A stretch of DNA of 64,000 nt, taken from contig JACKCM010000003.1 of NCBI GenBank assembly GCA_020634035.1, positions 789,628 through 853,627 of the forward strand, in the 5' to 3' direction. How positions within the stretch are numbered: position 1 is the stretch's first letter; every line of letters starts with the position of its first letter. This DNA comes from Candidatus Obscuribacterales bacterium (GTDB lineage: Bacteria; Cyanobacteriota; Vampirovibrionia; Obscuribacterales; Obscuribacteraceae). Of the stretch, positions 23,715 to 33,465 are shown in pieces. The notes under the pieces were generated by a model. That model was not told where the DNA came from and ran no database searches. It saw only the letters and a program-made list of their open reading frames with translations. Made by a program: the position numbers and the translations under genes.

Positions 23715-26153
23715 ATGGTTATAGCATCCGAAGCACTCAACAAAAACCTGAATTCGATACAGGCCGCAGGTCCCGCCAGATCGACCGTATCCGGAAGCCC
23801 CCTGAAAGAAGAAGAGTTGAAAAAACTCCATTCTTACTGGAACGCCTGCAACTACCTCGCTGCCGGGATGATCTTCCTCCAGGACAATCCCCTCTTGAAA
23901 AAGCCGCTCAAAGCAGAACACATCAAAAATCGTCTGCTTGGCCACTGGGGAGCCAGTCCCGGTCTCAGTTTTGCCTATATTCATCTGAATCGCATGATCA
24001 AGAAGCTCGACCTCGACATGATCTTCATGGCAGGGCCCGGTCATGGCGCCCCGGGCGTGCTCGCTCCGGTCTATCTCGAAGGAACTTACTCTGAAATTTA
24101 TCCGGACAAGAGTGAAGACGAAGAAGGCATGCTCGAATTCTTCAAGCAGTTCTCCTTTCCCGGCGGTGTAGGCTCTCACTGCACGCCAGAGACTCCCGGC
24201 TCTATTCACGAAGGCGGTGAACTCGGCTATAGCGTGTCCCATGCCTATGGCTCGGTGCTGGATAATCCTGACCTTATAACGGCAGTGGTGGTCGGTGACG
24301 GCGAATCTGAAACCGGACCGCTTGCCACCTCCTGGCACTCGAACAAGTTCATCAATCCGGCAAGAGACGGAGCGGTTTTGCCGATTCTTCATTTGAACGG
24401 ATACAAAATCAATAACCCGACCTTGCTAGCCCGCATCGATCATGACGAACTCGAAGCCCTTTTTAAAGGCTATGGCTACACCCCTTATTTTGTGGAAGGT
24501 AGCGAATTCGATACCATGCACCAGGCCATGGCCGCTACTCTGGAGCATTGTATAGCCGAGATCAAAACCATTCAGAAGAACGCCAGAGAGAAAGGTTTCA
24601 AGAATCGTCCTCGATGGCCGATGATTATACTGCGCAGTCCCAAAGGCTGGAGCGGACCTCAAGAGGTAAACGGTCACAAAGTGGAAGGCAGCTGGCGAGC
24701 GCATCAAGTACCGCTTCCTAAAGCTAAATCCGATAAGAAGCAGCTCCAGATTCTCGAGAAGTGGATGAAAAGCTATAAGCCGGAAGAACTCTTCGATGAA
24801 GAGGGTCGCCTGCTCAAAGAACTACATGCAATGGCACCTGAAGGCAGTCGCCGCATGAGCGCCAATCCCCATGCCAATGGTGGGTTGCTCAGAAAAAATT
24901 TGAGAATGCCGGACTTTGCCGACTATGCTGTGCCGGTATCCAATCCCGGCCAGGTGATGGCGGAGAACACCAGACCGACCGGCAAATTGATTCGGGATAT
25001 CATGAAAGAGAACCCGAATAACTTCAGGCTATTCGGTCCTGACGAGACCACGTCGAATAAACTCGACGATGTCTATGCCGAAAGCAAGAAGCTCTGGCTG
25101 GCCAATTATCTGCCCGAGGATGCCGACGGTGGCGAACTGGCTGTGGATGGGCGGGTAATGGAGATGCTCAGCGAGCACACCCTGGAAGGCTGGCTGGAAG
25201 GTTATCTGCTCACCGGTCGCCATGGCTTCTTCTCGACCTACGAAGCCTTCGTCCATGTGATTGACTCTATGTTCAACCAGCACGCCAAATGGCTTGAAAT
25301 CTGCAATCATCTCGACTGGAGAGCCAGCGTCGCTTCTCTCAATCTGTTGATCACCTCGACAGTATGGCGCCAGGATCACAATGGCTTTACCCATCAAGAT
25401 CCGGGCTTTCTCGATCTGGTGGTGAACAAAGGTCAGAACGTCATCCGGGTCTATCTGCCACCGGATGCCAACTCGCTTCTCTCCTGCGTAGACCACTGTT
25501 TACAGAGCAAGAACTATATAAACGTGATCGTCTGCGACAAACAGAACCATCTTCAATATATGGATATGGACTATGCCATCAAACATTGCACCAAAGGCAT
25601 AGGCATCTGGGATTGGGCAAGCAACGATCAGGGTGTAGAACCGGAAGTGGTGCTCGCCTGCGCCGGCGATATCGCCACCCAGGAGGCACTTGCCGCCAAT
25701 GATCTGTTGCGCAGAGAGTTCCCGGATTTAAAAATCCGCTTTGTCAACGTGGTCGATCTCTTGATGCTGCAACCGGAGAGCGAACATCCCCATGGTCTGT
25801 CGGACAAAGACTTCGACAGCATGTTCACCATGGACAAGCCGGTGATCTTCAACTTCCATGGCTATCCTTGGTTGATTCACAGGCTCGCCTATCGAAGAAC
25901 CAATCATGGCAATATGCATGTACGCGGCTATAAAGAGAAAGGCAACATCAACACCCCTCTGGAGCTGGCTATCAACAACCAGACCGACCGCTTCAGCCTT
26001 GCCATGGACGTAATCGACAGAGTCGACAGGTTGCGGGTAGCAGGCGCCCATGCCAAATCCAAGTTCCGCAACATGCAGATTGAAGCGAGAGCCTATGCCC
26101 ACGAATATGGTGTGGACAAGCCAGAATTCGCCGACTGGAAGTGGCCCTATTAA
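23715..26153 (+). CDS. xfp: Phosphoketolase (xylulose-5-P/fructose-6-P)
   Basis: 812 residues, typical for thiamine-diphosphate phosphoketolases. Landmarks: H-W-G-A-S-P-G-L near 77, G-P-G-H-G-A-P near 99, the V-V-V-G-D-G-E-S-E-T-G-P ThDP/Mg motif near 191-202, N-G-Y-K-I-N-N-P and H-Q-D-P-G near the catalytic region at about 550. It splits xylulose-5-P or fructose-6-P into acetyl-phosphate and an aldose phosphate, a shortcut to acetyl units. GGAGG lies just upstream of the ATG. The last codons overlap the glycogen debranching gene, indicating coupled expression. Confidence 0.96.
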   Translation: MVIASEALNKNLNSIQAAGPARSTVSGSPLKEEELKKLHSYWNACNYLAAGMIFLQDNPLLKKPLKAEHIKNRLLGHWGASPGLSFAYIHLNRMIKKLDLDMIFMAGPGHGAPGVLAPVYLEGTYSEIYPDKSEDEEGMLEFFKQFSFPGGVGSHCTPETPGSIHEGGELGYSVSHAYGSVLDNPDLITAVVVGDGESETGPLATSWHSNKFINPARDGAVLPILHLNGYKINNPTLLARIDHDELEALFKGYGYTPYFVEGSEFDTMHQAMAATLEHCIAEIKTIQKNAREKGFKNRPRWPMIILRSPKGWSGPQEVNGHKVEGSWRAHQVPLPKAKSDKKQLQILEKWMKSYKPEELFDEEGRLLKELHAMAPEGSRRMSANPHANGGLLRKNLRMPDFADYAVPVSNPGQVMAENTRPTGKLIRDIMKENPNNFRLFGPDETTSNKLDDVYAESKKLWLANYLPEDADGGELAVDGRVMEMLSEHTLEGWLEGYLLTGRHGFFSTYEAFVHVIDSMFNQHAKWLEICNHLDWRASVASLNLLITSTVWRQDHNGFTHQDPGFLDLVVNKGQNVIRVYLPPDANSLLSCVDHCLQSKNYINVIVCDKQNHLQYMDMDYAIKHCTKGIGIWDWASNDQGVEPEVVLACAGDIATQEALAANDLLRREFPDLKIRFVNVVDLLMLQPESEHPHGLSDKDFDSMFTMDKPVIFNFHGYPWLIHRLAYRRTNHGNMHVRGYKEKGNINTPLELAINNQTDRFSLAMDVIDRVDRLRVAGAHAKSKFRNMQIEARAYAHEYGVDKPEFADWKWPY

Positions 26154-28369
26154 AGGTGACTAGCCAATCGACCATCTTCAAGGACAGACCCGGCACAAGC
26201 TACCCGCTCGGTGCCACTGTCACCAGAGATGGAGTCAACTTCGCCATCTATTCGAAGAGAGCAGACTATATGGAGCTGCTTCTCTTCGAATCGGATGAGA
26301 GTCCTCTGCCCTATGCGACCTATAGCCTCAGTCCGGAGAAAAACAAGACCTCTACGTACTGGCATATCTTTCTCGAAGGTGCAAAACCTAATCAAGTCTA
26401 TGCCTGGAGAGCCTATGGTCCCTACGAACCATGGAACGGTCTCTATTTCGATGGGGACAAAGTGCTTATCGATCCCTACAGTAGAGGGATTGTCGGCTGG
26501 CAGCACTATAGCCGGGAAGCGGCCATAAAAGAAGGCGACAACTGTCCTGCCAGCCTGCGATCAGTGGTGCTTGACTGTGAATCTTACGATTGGGAGGACG
26601 ACCGCAAACCGTCAATTCCTTATTCCCGCACCGTAATCTATGAGATGCATGTGGGCGGCTTCACCAGGCACGAAACCTCTGGTGTATTGCCGGAGCAACG
26701 TGGAACCTTCGCCGCCCTTATAGAAAAGCTGCCTTATTTAAAAGCGCTTGGAGTAACGACTCTAGAGTTGATGCCGGTTCAAGCCTTCGACAAAAGCGAC
26801 GCCCCCCATGGCATGACCAACTACTGGGGCTACAGTCCGATTAGCTTCTTTGCTCCTTATATAGGTTACAGCTCTGTCAAAACAGCCGCTGGAGCCCTCG
26901 ATGAGTTTCGAGACATGGTAAAAGCCTGCCATAGAATGGGCATGGAAGTGATACTGGATGTGGTCTACAACCATACTACAGAAAACGATCACAACGGTCC
27001 GACGCTTTGTTTTAAAGGCCTGGATAATCTGACCTATTACACTATAGACGATACCAATTACTCTTACAAAAACTTCAGCGGTTGCGGCAATACTTTAAGA
27101 GGAGAGCATCCGATTGTAGGCAAGCTGATTATTGATGCTCTGCGCTTCTGGGTAGCCGACATGCATGTCGACGGCTTTCGCTTCGATCTCGGATCTATCC
27201 TCTCGCGAGATATTTTCGGAAATCCTCAAGACAGACCACCGGTGCTCTGGGCCATCGAAAGCGATTCTATATTAGCTTCGGCAAAACTGATTCTAGAAGC
27301 CTGGGACCCTGCCGGTCTATATCAAGTCGGTTGGTTCGTAACCAGAGCCAATCGCTTCTCCGAGTGGAACGGCCCATTTCGAGACGATGTGCGCCGTTTC
27401 GTCAAAGGGGATCGCAACTCGGTCCGTGCCCTGGCTCATCGCATATCAGCCAGCGGCGACATCTATGGAGAAGCCGGCGGTGACCGCGATCCGAATCGCA
27501 GCATAAATTTCGTCACCTGTCATGACGGATTCACCATGAACGACCTGGTGAGCTATAACCACAAACACAACCTGGCCAATGGAGAGGACAATCGTGACGG
27601 TGCCGATGAAAACTTCAGTTGGAATTGTGGTGTCGAAGGCGCCACCAGAGACAGCACTGTAGAAGCCTTGCGTCTTCGTCAGATCAAGAACCTGTTCACT
27701 ATTTTGATGTTCGCCCAGGGAACCCCGATGATTCTGATGGGAGATGAAGCGCGACGCAGCACCGGTGGCAACAACAATCCCTACTGCCAGGACAATGAAC
27801 TGAACTGGCTCGACTGGAGCCTCTCATCCCGCAATGAAGAGCTGATAGAATTTGTCGGCAACCTAATTAGCCTCAGTCAGAACTTCGGCTTACACCGTCA
27901 GGAAAGAGTACTTCCGGTGGTGGCAACTGGCAGAACCCTCGACAACAATTTGACCACCCTGACCTGGCATGGTGTCAACTTGAACGAGCCGGATTTTGGC
28001 GAAGACTCCCACAGCCTGGCTTTTGAAATAGCCGATAAGCAGTCGAACAAATATCTGTACGCGGTCTTCAATGCTTTTTGGAATCCGCTCGAATTTACTC
28101 TACCGCCCCTGCCGGATGGAGAGCACTGGCACAAACTGATAGACACAGCAAAAATGCATCCCGAAGATATTGTCGCCCCGAAATCTTCAAAAGCGCTTCA
28201 AACAGCGTCTATTATTGTAGAGTCCAGGTCTTCAATAATTCTGACCAACACCAACTGCTTTGCGATAACCAGAGAAGAAGCCCTGGCTCGGAAAGCCCCA
28301 AATCAGAAGAGTGCCCGAGATCGCCGTATCACCTGGACCACGATGAAACGTCCCTCGCTTCCTCAGTGA
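26141..28369 (+). CDS. glgX: Glycogen debranching enzyme GlgX/isoamylase type
   Basis: 742 residues from GTG at 26141; a GTG at 26156 is an equally possible start. Order: CBM48 (about 15-110), then a GH13 alpha-amylase barrel with D-V-V-Y-N-H-T, G-F-R-F-D-L-G-S (nucleophile Asp), E-A-W-D-P-A-G (acid/base Glu) and F-V-T-C-H-D-G-F, then a beta domain. It hydrolyses alpha-1,6 branches of glycogen. It overlaps the phosphoketolase gene by 13 bases, linking glycogen breakdown with phosphoketolase flux. The C-terminal ~40 residues are basic and not conserved in the family as I know it. It overlaps the convergent GT4 gene by seven bases. Confidence 0.95.
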   Translation: MALLKVTSQSTIFKDRPGTSYPLGATVTRDGVNFAIYSKRADYMELLLFESDESPLPYATYSLSPEKNKTSTYWHIFLEGAKPNQVYAWRAYGPYEPWNGLYFDGDKVLIDPYSRGIVGWQHYSREAAIKEGDNCPASLRSVVLDCESYDWEDDRKPSIPYSRTVIYEMHVGGFTRHETSGVLPEQRGTFAALIEKLPYLKALGVTTLELMPVQAFDKSDAPHGMTNYWGYSPISFFAPYIGYSSVKTAAGALDEFRDMVKACHRMGMEVILDVVYNHTTENDHNGPTLCFKGLDNLTYYTIDDTNYSYKNFSGCGNTLRGEHPIVGKLIIDALRFWVADMHVDGFRFDLGSILSRDIFGNPQDRPPVLWAIESDSILASAKLILEAWDPAGLYQVGWFVTRANRFSEWNGPFRDDVRRFVKGDRNSVRALAHRISASGDIYGEAGGDRDPNRSINFVTCHDGFTMNDLVSYNHKHNLANGEDNRDGADENFSWNCGVEGATRDSTVEALRLRQIKNLFTILMFAQGTPMILMGDEARRSTGGNNNPYCQDNELNWLDWSLSSRNEELIEFVGNLISLSQNFGLHRQERVLPVVATGRTLDNNLTTLTWHGVNLNEPDFGEDSHSLAFEIADKQSNKYLYAVFNAFWNPLEFTLPPLPDGEHWHKLIDTAKMHPEDIVAPKSSKALQTASIIVESRSSIILTNTNCFAITREEALARKAPNQKSARDRRITWTTMKRPSLPQ

Positions 28370-29454
28370 CCAGTAATTCTAATGCGTTCTTGAAATTGTT
28401 GATATTCTTCTAGATTTGAAGCGATACCCTGAATAGCACCGCCTTTGCCACCACCAAATATACCTTCCACCAAATTTATAAAGGCTGTGGTAGAGCGGCA
28501 AAGATCCCACCGGCCGGCTTCGGCAAGAGCATGGGATTTCAAACTCGCTAGCAATTCCGGCTCTGATAACAGTCTTCGGATGGCATCCTCGGTGGCACAG
28601 GCATCTCGAACAGGAACTACCAATGCGTTCTGACCATGGCGAATATACTCTTCATGACCGGGGAATTCCGACACCACTGCAGTTCCTCCGGTGGCGAACA
28701 TCTCGAGCACTGGCAGGGCAAAACTTTCGGTATCACTCAGTTTGACTATGAAGTCACAGCTCTTATAAAGCGAAGGCATCTGTCTATGAGGAACACTCTG
28801 GAAGAAATAGTCAATTGACGCGTCATAATCCGGCTTTCCACCGGCAGAGACATAGACGACTTCCAGATTGTCGAAACGCGACAATAGCTCTAAGGTGAAG
28901 CGTACTTGTTTTCGCTCTTCATTTGGAAGCCCTTCTACCATGACCCGCAACTTATCGCGCTTAGACATGGCAGGCCGTGCAGTAGAGAAGAGCTCGAGAT
29001 CGATTCCGCAGGGTATAACCGCTGCCCCGATTCCATAATCCCGCTTCAATCTATGGGATAGAGCATGGGATACAGTGGCATAATTTATTTTATCGCCGTA
29101 GGAAAAAGTGCTTCTTACCAGCCGAGCAGCCGGCGAAGAGTCAGGATAGAATCGGTCTTCGAAACCCTGAACGAAATACAAAATATGCTCAGCCTCGATT
29201 TGAGGCAGCAAAAATATCGTCTCCCACCAGGTAGCCACCACCAGATCATAGCGACCGCAAGAAGCCGCTTCGCGAAAAGACTTGAGTTGCACGCCCTCCA
29301 TGGCATCAAAAATGCTCCGACGATATTCTCTTTCTTCCAGCATGAACGCGATAGTCACCTCGTGCCCCTTGCGACCCAGGGCAGAGGCATGCTTGAAGAC
29401 GGTGAATATCCCACCGGATATGGTATTAGAGGGTAGAAGGAAACATATTCTCAT
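28363..29454 (-). CDS. Glycosyltransferase family 4 (GT-B)
   Basis: 363 residues. The start at ATG 29454 overlaps the stop of the upstream gene as ATGA. The N-terminal nucleotide-fold begins M-R-I-C-F-L-L-P-S-N and is followed by G-G-I-F-T-V-F-K-H-A-x-x-L-x-x-x-G-H-E-V. The C-terminal lobe has the donor-site E-x7-E-type segment (S-D-T-E-S-F-A-L-P-V-L-E-M-F-A-T-G, E-F-P-G-H-E-E-Y). It transfers a sugar from a nucleotide donor onto a lipid-linked or surface glycan. Third gene of a minus-strand GT2 / O-antigen-ligase-like / GT4 operon. Confidence 0.88.
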   Translation of the reverse strand: MRICFLLPSNTISGGIFTVFKHASALGRKGHEVTIAFMLEEREYRRSIFDAMEGVQLKSFREAASCGRYDLVVATWWETIFLLPQIEAEHILYFVQGFEDRFYPDSSPAARLVRSTFSYGDKINYATVSHALSHRLKRDYGIGAAVIPCGIDLELFSTARPAMSKRDKLRVMVEGLPNEERKQVRFTLELLSRFDNLEVVYVSAGGKPDYDASIDYFFQSVPHRQMPSLYKSCDFIVKLSDTESFALPVLEMFATGGTAVVSEFPGHEEYIRHGQNALVVPVRDACATEDAIRRLLSEPELLASLKSHALAEAGRWDLCRSTTAFINLVEGIFGGGKGGAIQGIASNLEEYQQFQERIRITGH

Positions 29455-30779
29455 CTCGGGCACCCGCTATTTGCATAAGCGGCAGAATTATCTGTTGATA
29501 TATTCCGCTGCTCTGTTCGTGAGCCGAGATCAAAAGAAGAGAAACATGCATAACCTGACAAAAACCAGAACAGCGAATTGCTCAAGAAAAGTGGATAGGT
29601 CAGGACATACTCTATCTGCCCATGGATCAAAAGAACTGCTGCCAGGACTCCAGCAATCGGCATGAGCTCAGGGTACTGCCGGGTTCTATTCCATATACTT
29701 TTCCCCAGCACAGCCAGCATAGCTATCAACGAGATAGTGCCGAAGCATCCGAAATAAAGAAGATTAGCCAGTAGAAAGTTATGCGGAGACCCCTCTGCCG
29801 AATCGGCTCCGACTAAACCGGTGCCCAGGGCAGAACTGCGGTCTATCCTTTCCAGGGTCTTTCGCCACAAATCCGATCGACCGGAGCTGACTTCAGAAAC
29901 GGCAACAGTGTCTATTCCAGCAGTTGTTGCCAGTGCTTTGCTCTGTCCTGTTTGGCGAGATGAGTTCATAGAAGGTTGCATGGCAAAAACCATGAACGAT
30001 ACCAGAAACAACGAGGCAACAGTAGACAATACTTTAGAACGCTTCGAAAGTTGCACTGCCGGAAACATCGCTCCAAGAAGAGCTGTTAGTTGAGCTCCCC
30101 GAGAGAAGCTACCCAGAAGCCCCATAGAGACAATCGACAGCAAAACAGTCGCTGCCGATGAAAGAAATCGTCCTGCTATCATTGCTTCGCTCAAGAGAAC
30201 AGCCGGCAAATACATAAGGAAGCTACCTAGCGTATTTGGATTGCCATAGAGTCCATCGGTTCTCAAAAGAATCAGCCCGAACAAACTCTTCTCTCTGCCT
30301 GGCCCCTGCACAAGGCTGCGCCCGAAAGCCGATGTGGTATCGGTGACCATACAAAAGAGAATAAATATTGTGTGGAGGGCGAATAAAACAGCCAGAATCC
30401 AAAATATAGACCGATAGGCACTTCGAGTCAGAAGCAGCGGTGCACAAAATGTCAGTGAAAGAACAGTCAACGGTATGAGAACGACACGGCTCCAGTCTGA
30501 GATGCCACTGCATAAATGAGCGCTCGAAAATACGATAACAGCGGCATAAACCAGACCACATAGCAATGCAGACAGCCAACCCGGCTTCTTCAGCACCTGG
30601 CTTGAAGGCAAAAGGCAAAGCGTCGATACCACTGGCAGAGCCAATATAAACAGATGAAAAATATTGCCGTCGGTCATCCAGGCAGGTATAAAAAGGTCGC
30701 AAAAAAGAGAACTCTGGAAAACCAAAACCAAGAGATGCAGGGCAACGCAAATGAATGCAAAGGCTTTCATACCGTTCAT
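29451..30779 (-). CDS. O-antigen ligase/polymerase-like membrane protein
   Basis: About 442 residues with ten or more hydrophobic segments and a large hydrophilic loop between about 285 and 355. Features typical of the Wzy_C/O-antigen ligase family are G-L-Y-G-N-P-N-T-L-G before mid-protein and G-S-F-S-R-G-A-Q. A later A-E-G-S-P-H-N-F-L-L motif carries the conserved His of the ligase family (SxHNxhL). It would polymerise or ligate lipid-linked glycan at the periplasmic face. The ATG at 30779 lies eight bases after the GT2 stop; longer in-frame starts (30812, 30803) overlap that gene. Confidence 0.85.
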   Translation of the reverse strand: MNGMKAFAFICVALHLLVLVFQSSLFCDLFIPAWMTDGNIFHLFILALPVVSTLCLLPSSQVLKKPGWLSALLCGLVYAAVIVFSSAHLCSGISDWSRVVLIPLTVLSLTFCAPLLLTRSAYRSIFWILAVLFALHTIFILFCMVTDTTSAFGRSLVQGPGREKSLFGLILLRTDGLYGNPNTLGSFLMYLPAVLLSEAMIAGRFLSSAATVLLSIVSMGLLGSFSRGAQLTALLGAMFPAVQLSKRSKVLSTVASLFLVSFMVFAMQPSMNSSRQTGQSKALATTAGIDTVAVSEVSSGRSDLWRKTLERIDRSSALGTGLVGADSAEGSPHNFLLANLLYFGCFGTISLIAMLAVLGKSIWNRTRQYPELMPIAGVLAAVLLIHGQIEYVLTYPLFLSNSLFWFLSGYACFSSFDLGSRTEQRNISTDNSAAYANSGCPR

Positions 30780-30786
30780 AATGAAT

Positions 30787-32022
30787 TCAACCCATACCGA
30801 CATTGGCGGCAAGCATCTGAATCGACCGTCCCAGCTTCCAGGAACGGCTCAATAAAATAGTCTTTCTTTTCTGGCGCAGATAGCTGAGATACTGAGGATT
30901 ATCCAGCACCACATAATCTTCAGATTCAGTGCTGCTTCCGCCAGGGTCGAGGCGACGATTGACTTCCCGCAACAAGCGAGTCGCCCTCCAGGGGAAACTG
31001 TTGAGTAGCAGCCTGAGCTTTTCTTCAGACAGAGCAATCTCTGATTTCTGCCGAGAGAGGCTGCGATAGAGATCCGCGTCACTGGAGAGCAGCATCATAC
31101 TGTAAAAGAGAGCTTTGCGCAGGCCACTTTCATCACTGTTTTGATCATGACTCTCACCACTGGCGATACCGGTCAAAGCTCCCGCCTCAACCAGGTTAGA
31201 GATACTGACCGACATAGCAGATAGATTGGAGCGGATGAAGTCTCCTTCGCTATAACCAAATCGAGAAAGCAGTTCCAGATTCTCTTCGGCGAAGTGAATT
31301 ACATCCGAGGCGATAAGAAGCTGCTGTAAATTATGGGACGAGGCACTGAGCCCATGCTGACGGAAGGCGACCAGGGTCTCTGGAATATAGGCGAAGTCAC
31401 CATTCTGCAAAATCCGCAACCAGTATTCGAAATCCCCAAAATGCCGCAAACGGCTGGAGAATCCTCTACCAGCATATTCTGATCTGAACATTACCGTGCA
31501 GGGCTCGCCGACCAGATTCTGCAGCGGATTGATGCTGGCAGCGGTTACATCGGCGCCGGCATAAATGTAGCTGTCGCCCTCGCCAAGACAGGCTTCCGGT
31601 CCGATATGAATGCAGACAGGCTCTATCTCGTTGCCGCTTTCGTCGATAAATCGTCTTCTGGTACTCACCAGGGCAACTTGCGGTCTTGCCTCCAATACCT
31701 CGACGCACTTGCTGAGCATATCGGGCAAAAGCAGGTCATCCTGAGCCATAGGCTTTATGTATTTGCCCCGGGAATTGAGAAGACACTGGTTATAGTTCTC
31801 GAAAAGACCGCGACGCTCATGGTTGCGCCAAGCTTTCACCCGCCGATCGAGCCGGGTAAATTTCTCTGCGATGGCGAAAGAGCCGTCGCTTGAGCAATCA
31901 TCGGCCACCAGCAGTTCGAAATTTCTCTCACTCTGGTTGAGGATGCTCTCCAGCGCCGACGCCAGATAGTCTTCTCCATTAAAGACCGGTAGACAGATAG
32001 ATATCAATGGATTCAAAGCCAA
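30787..32022 (-). CDS. Glycosyltransferase family 2
   Basis: 411 residues. The GT-A domain starts P-L-I-S-I-C-L-P-V-F-N-G-E-x-Y-L and continues with V-A-D-D-C-S-S-D-G-S, then M-A-Q-D-D-L-L in the place of the metal-binding D-x-D, and a later G-D-F-E-Y-W-L acceptor-side motif. The C-terminal ~150 residues are helical and unassigned. It is likely a membrane-associated sugar transferase that begins the downstream polysaccharide operon. Confidence 0.9.
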   Translation of the reverse strand: MALNPLISICLPVFNGEDYLASALESILNQSERNFELLVADDCSSDGSFAIAEKFTRLDRRVKAWRNHERRGLFENYNQCLLNSRGKYIKPMAQDDLLLPDMLSKCVEVLEARPQVALVSTRRRFIDESGNEIEPVCIHIGPEACLGEGDSYIYAGADVTAASINPLQNLVGEPCTVMFRSEYAGRGFSSRLRHFGDFEYWLRILQNGDFAYIPETLVAFRQHGLSASSHNLQQLLIASDVIHFAEENLELLSRFGYSEGDFIRSNLSAMSVSISNLVEAGALTGIASGESHDQNSDESGLRKALFYSMMLLSSDADLYRSLSRQKSEIALSEEKLRLLLNSFPWRATRLLREVNRRLDPGGSSTESEDYVVLDNPQYLSYLRQKRKTILLSRSWKLGRSIQMLAANVGMG

Positions 32023-32524
32023 ACTCTGCCATAGCTAACGAGGGGTGGTCAAGAATACCCTTCAATCAGATGTAAAGACCTTATCTCTATGTTAGACAGC
32101 ACCTCTCTACCCAAACCAAAACAATCCAGACCCAGCGAAAGCCTTGCCCAGACTGGAACAACAGAAACCAACCCAGGCAAGATTAATATTGCCTCCTGTA
32201 AAAGGGACCGGGCTTCGCCAGGAAGTAAAGGGGCGGTGCTATAGTAGAGATATGCAGACCCCGGGGGAAATAGCCTGTAAGCACATCTATCGATCGCCCT
32301 GCTTGCGGTGATACTACTATCGGTATCATCTACCACTGCCGAATAGAACGTGAAAGAAAAAGAGGTCGATCTAAAAAGGGATAGAATCCAACAACGATTC
32401 ACTACAAAATTTCAAACAACATTAAAGATGCTTTGAGCTTGTGATAGAGGTGTGATCTGGTTTGGAGCTATGCCGACTGTTTGGTAAGCTTTTACCAGGC
32501 AAGAAATATTCTGGTGTCAAACCC
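32023..32524 (+). other. 502-base divergent intergenic region
   Basis: This separates the minus-strand polysaccharide operon from the plus-strand response regulator. One unconvincing 117-codon frame is open on the minus strand, but it has no ribosome site or family resemblance. A perfect dyad lies at 32482-32497 (listed separately). Both promoters probably lie here; I could not place them with confidence. Confidence 0.5.
32482..32497 (+). promoter_or_regulatory. Perfect 16-base dyad upstream of the response regulator
   Basis: TGGTAA-GCTT-TTACCA lies 27 bases before the regulator's ATG. Its position and symmetry suit an autoregulatory operator. It has no T tail, so it is not terminator-like. 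Confidence 0.35.
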
Positions 32525-33274
32525 ATGGCAAAAATTCTACTGGTCGAGGATGAGCTCGACCTGGCTCGGCTCATCCAAAACTGGCTAAATAAGGAACAAC
32601 ACATAGTGGAAGCGGTTCACGATGGTGAGATCGCTTTACGCTGTCTGCAAGTTTCAGAATATGATCTGATCATCATGGATGTGATGATTCCAGGTCTAAA
32701 TGGTCTGGAAGTATCAAAGAAATTCCGCGAAGACAACGGCACCACGCCGATAATGATCCTCACCGCCGGCAGTACTCTGGACGAGAAAGAGAAAGGCTTT
32801 CTGGCAGGAGCCGATGACTATCTGACCAAACCCTTTCATCTAAAAGAGCTGGTCTTCAGAGCCCACGCCCTGATGAAACGTGGCTCGGTAGCGACTCCCC
32901 ATCAGCTCTATATTCGCAATGACATTCTTATCGATACCAACAAAAATCAAGTATTGAAAGATGGAGAGAAGGTCAATTTACTGCCCAAAGAATACCGCTT
33001 GCTCGAGTTCCTCGCTCGCAATCCCAATAGAGTCTTCAGCGCAGAAGAGCTGATAGAAAAGGTCTGGGAGTCAGACACCTGTGTGCATAAATCAACTGTT
33101 AGAGGTCATGTCAACCGAATCAGAAACAAGTTGGATGATGCGGATCCTGGTAAGCCATCGGTGATCACAACTGTGTACGGTGTCGGATACAAACTCTCGA
33201 AGAAAGAAATATCAGCCAACTTCGTCCCTGGAAGCCGAAATTCAGCAAATTTTACGCGCCAGTGCACAAGCTAG
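32525..33274 (+). CDS. OmpR/PhoB-family response regulator
   Basis: 249 residues from ATG 32525; a longer frame from 32462 would include the dyad. The receiver domain (1-120) keeps the acidic pair E8-D9, phospho-acceptor Asp52 in I-I-M-D-V-M-I-P-G, Thr80 and Lys102. The C-terminal winged helix (about 135-225) has L-L-P-K-E-Y-R-L-L-E-F-L and V-R-G-H-V-N-R-I-R-N-K-L, ending T-V-Y-G-V-G-Y. It is followed by a ~25-residue non-conserved tail. No kinase gene is adjacent; the nearest is at 40368. Confidence 0.93.
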   Translation: MAKILLVEDELDLARLIQNWLNKEQHIVEAVHDGEIALRCLQVSEYDLIIMDVMIPGLNGLEVSKKFREDNGTTPIMILTAGSTLDEKEKGFLAGADDYLTKPFHLKELVFRAHALMKRGSVATPHQLYIRNDILIDTNKNQVLKDGEKVNLLPKEYRLLEFLARNPNRVFSAEELIEKVWESDTCVHKSTVRGHVNRIRNKLDDADPGKPSVITTVYGVGYKLSKKEISANFVPGSRNSANFTRQCTS

Positions 33275-33465
33275 CCGATCACATTGACTGATTAGAAGGT
33301 CTCTGGGCTCATGGCGTCTCTTTCGGAGAATAATACCGGTCACCGCCCGATAGTCGGCAAACGCAAGCCTGACAATGAATAGGGAAGATCACTTCCTCCC
33401 CCTGAAAGCCATCTGATATTCTTGAAATTAGATAAGCTTCTTTCTTCAGACTTGCTTGCCCAGCC

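Noticed and set aside
32049..32402. 117-codon minus-strand frame in the 32 kb gap
   Set aside because: No ribosome site, composition and hydrophobic/polar mix do not look like a real protein.
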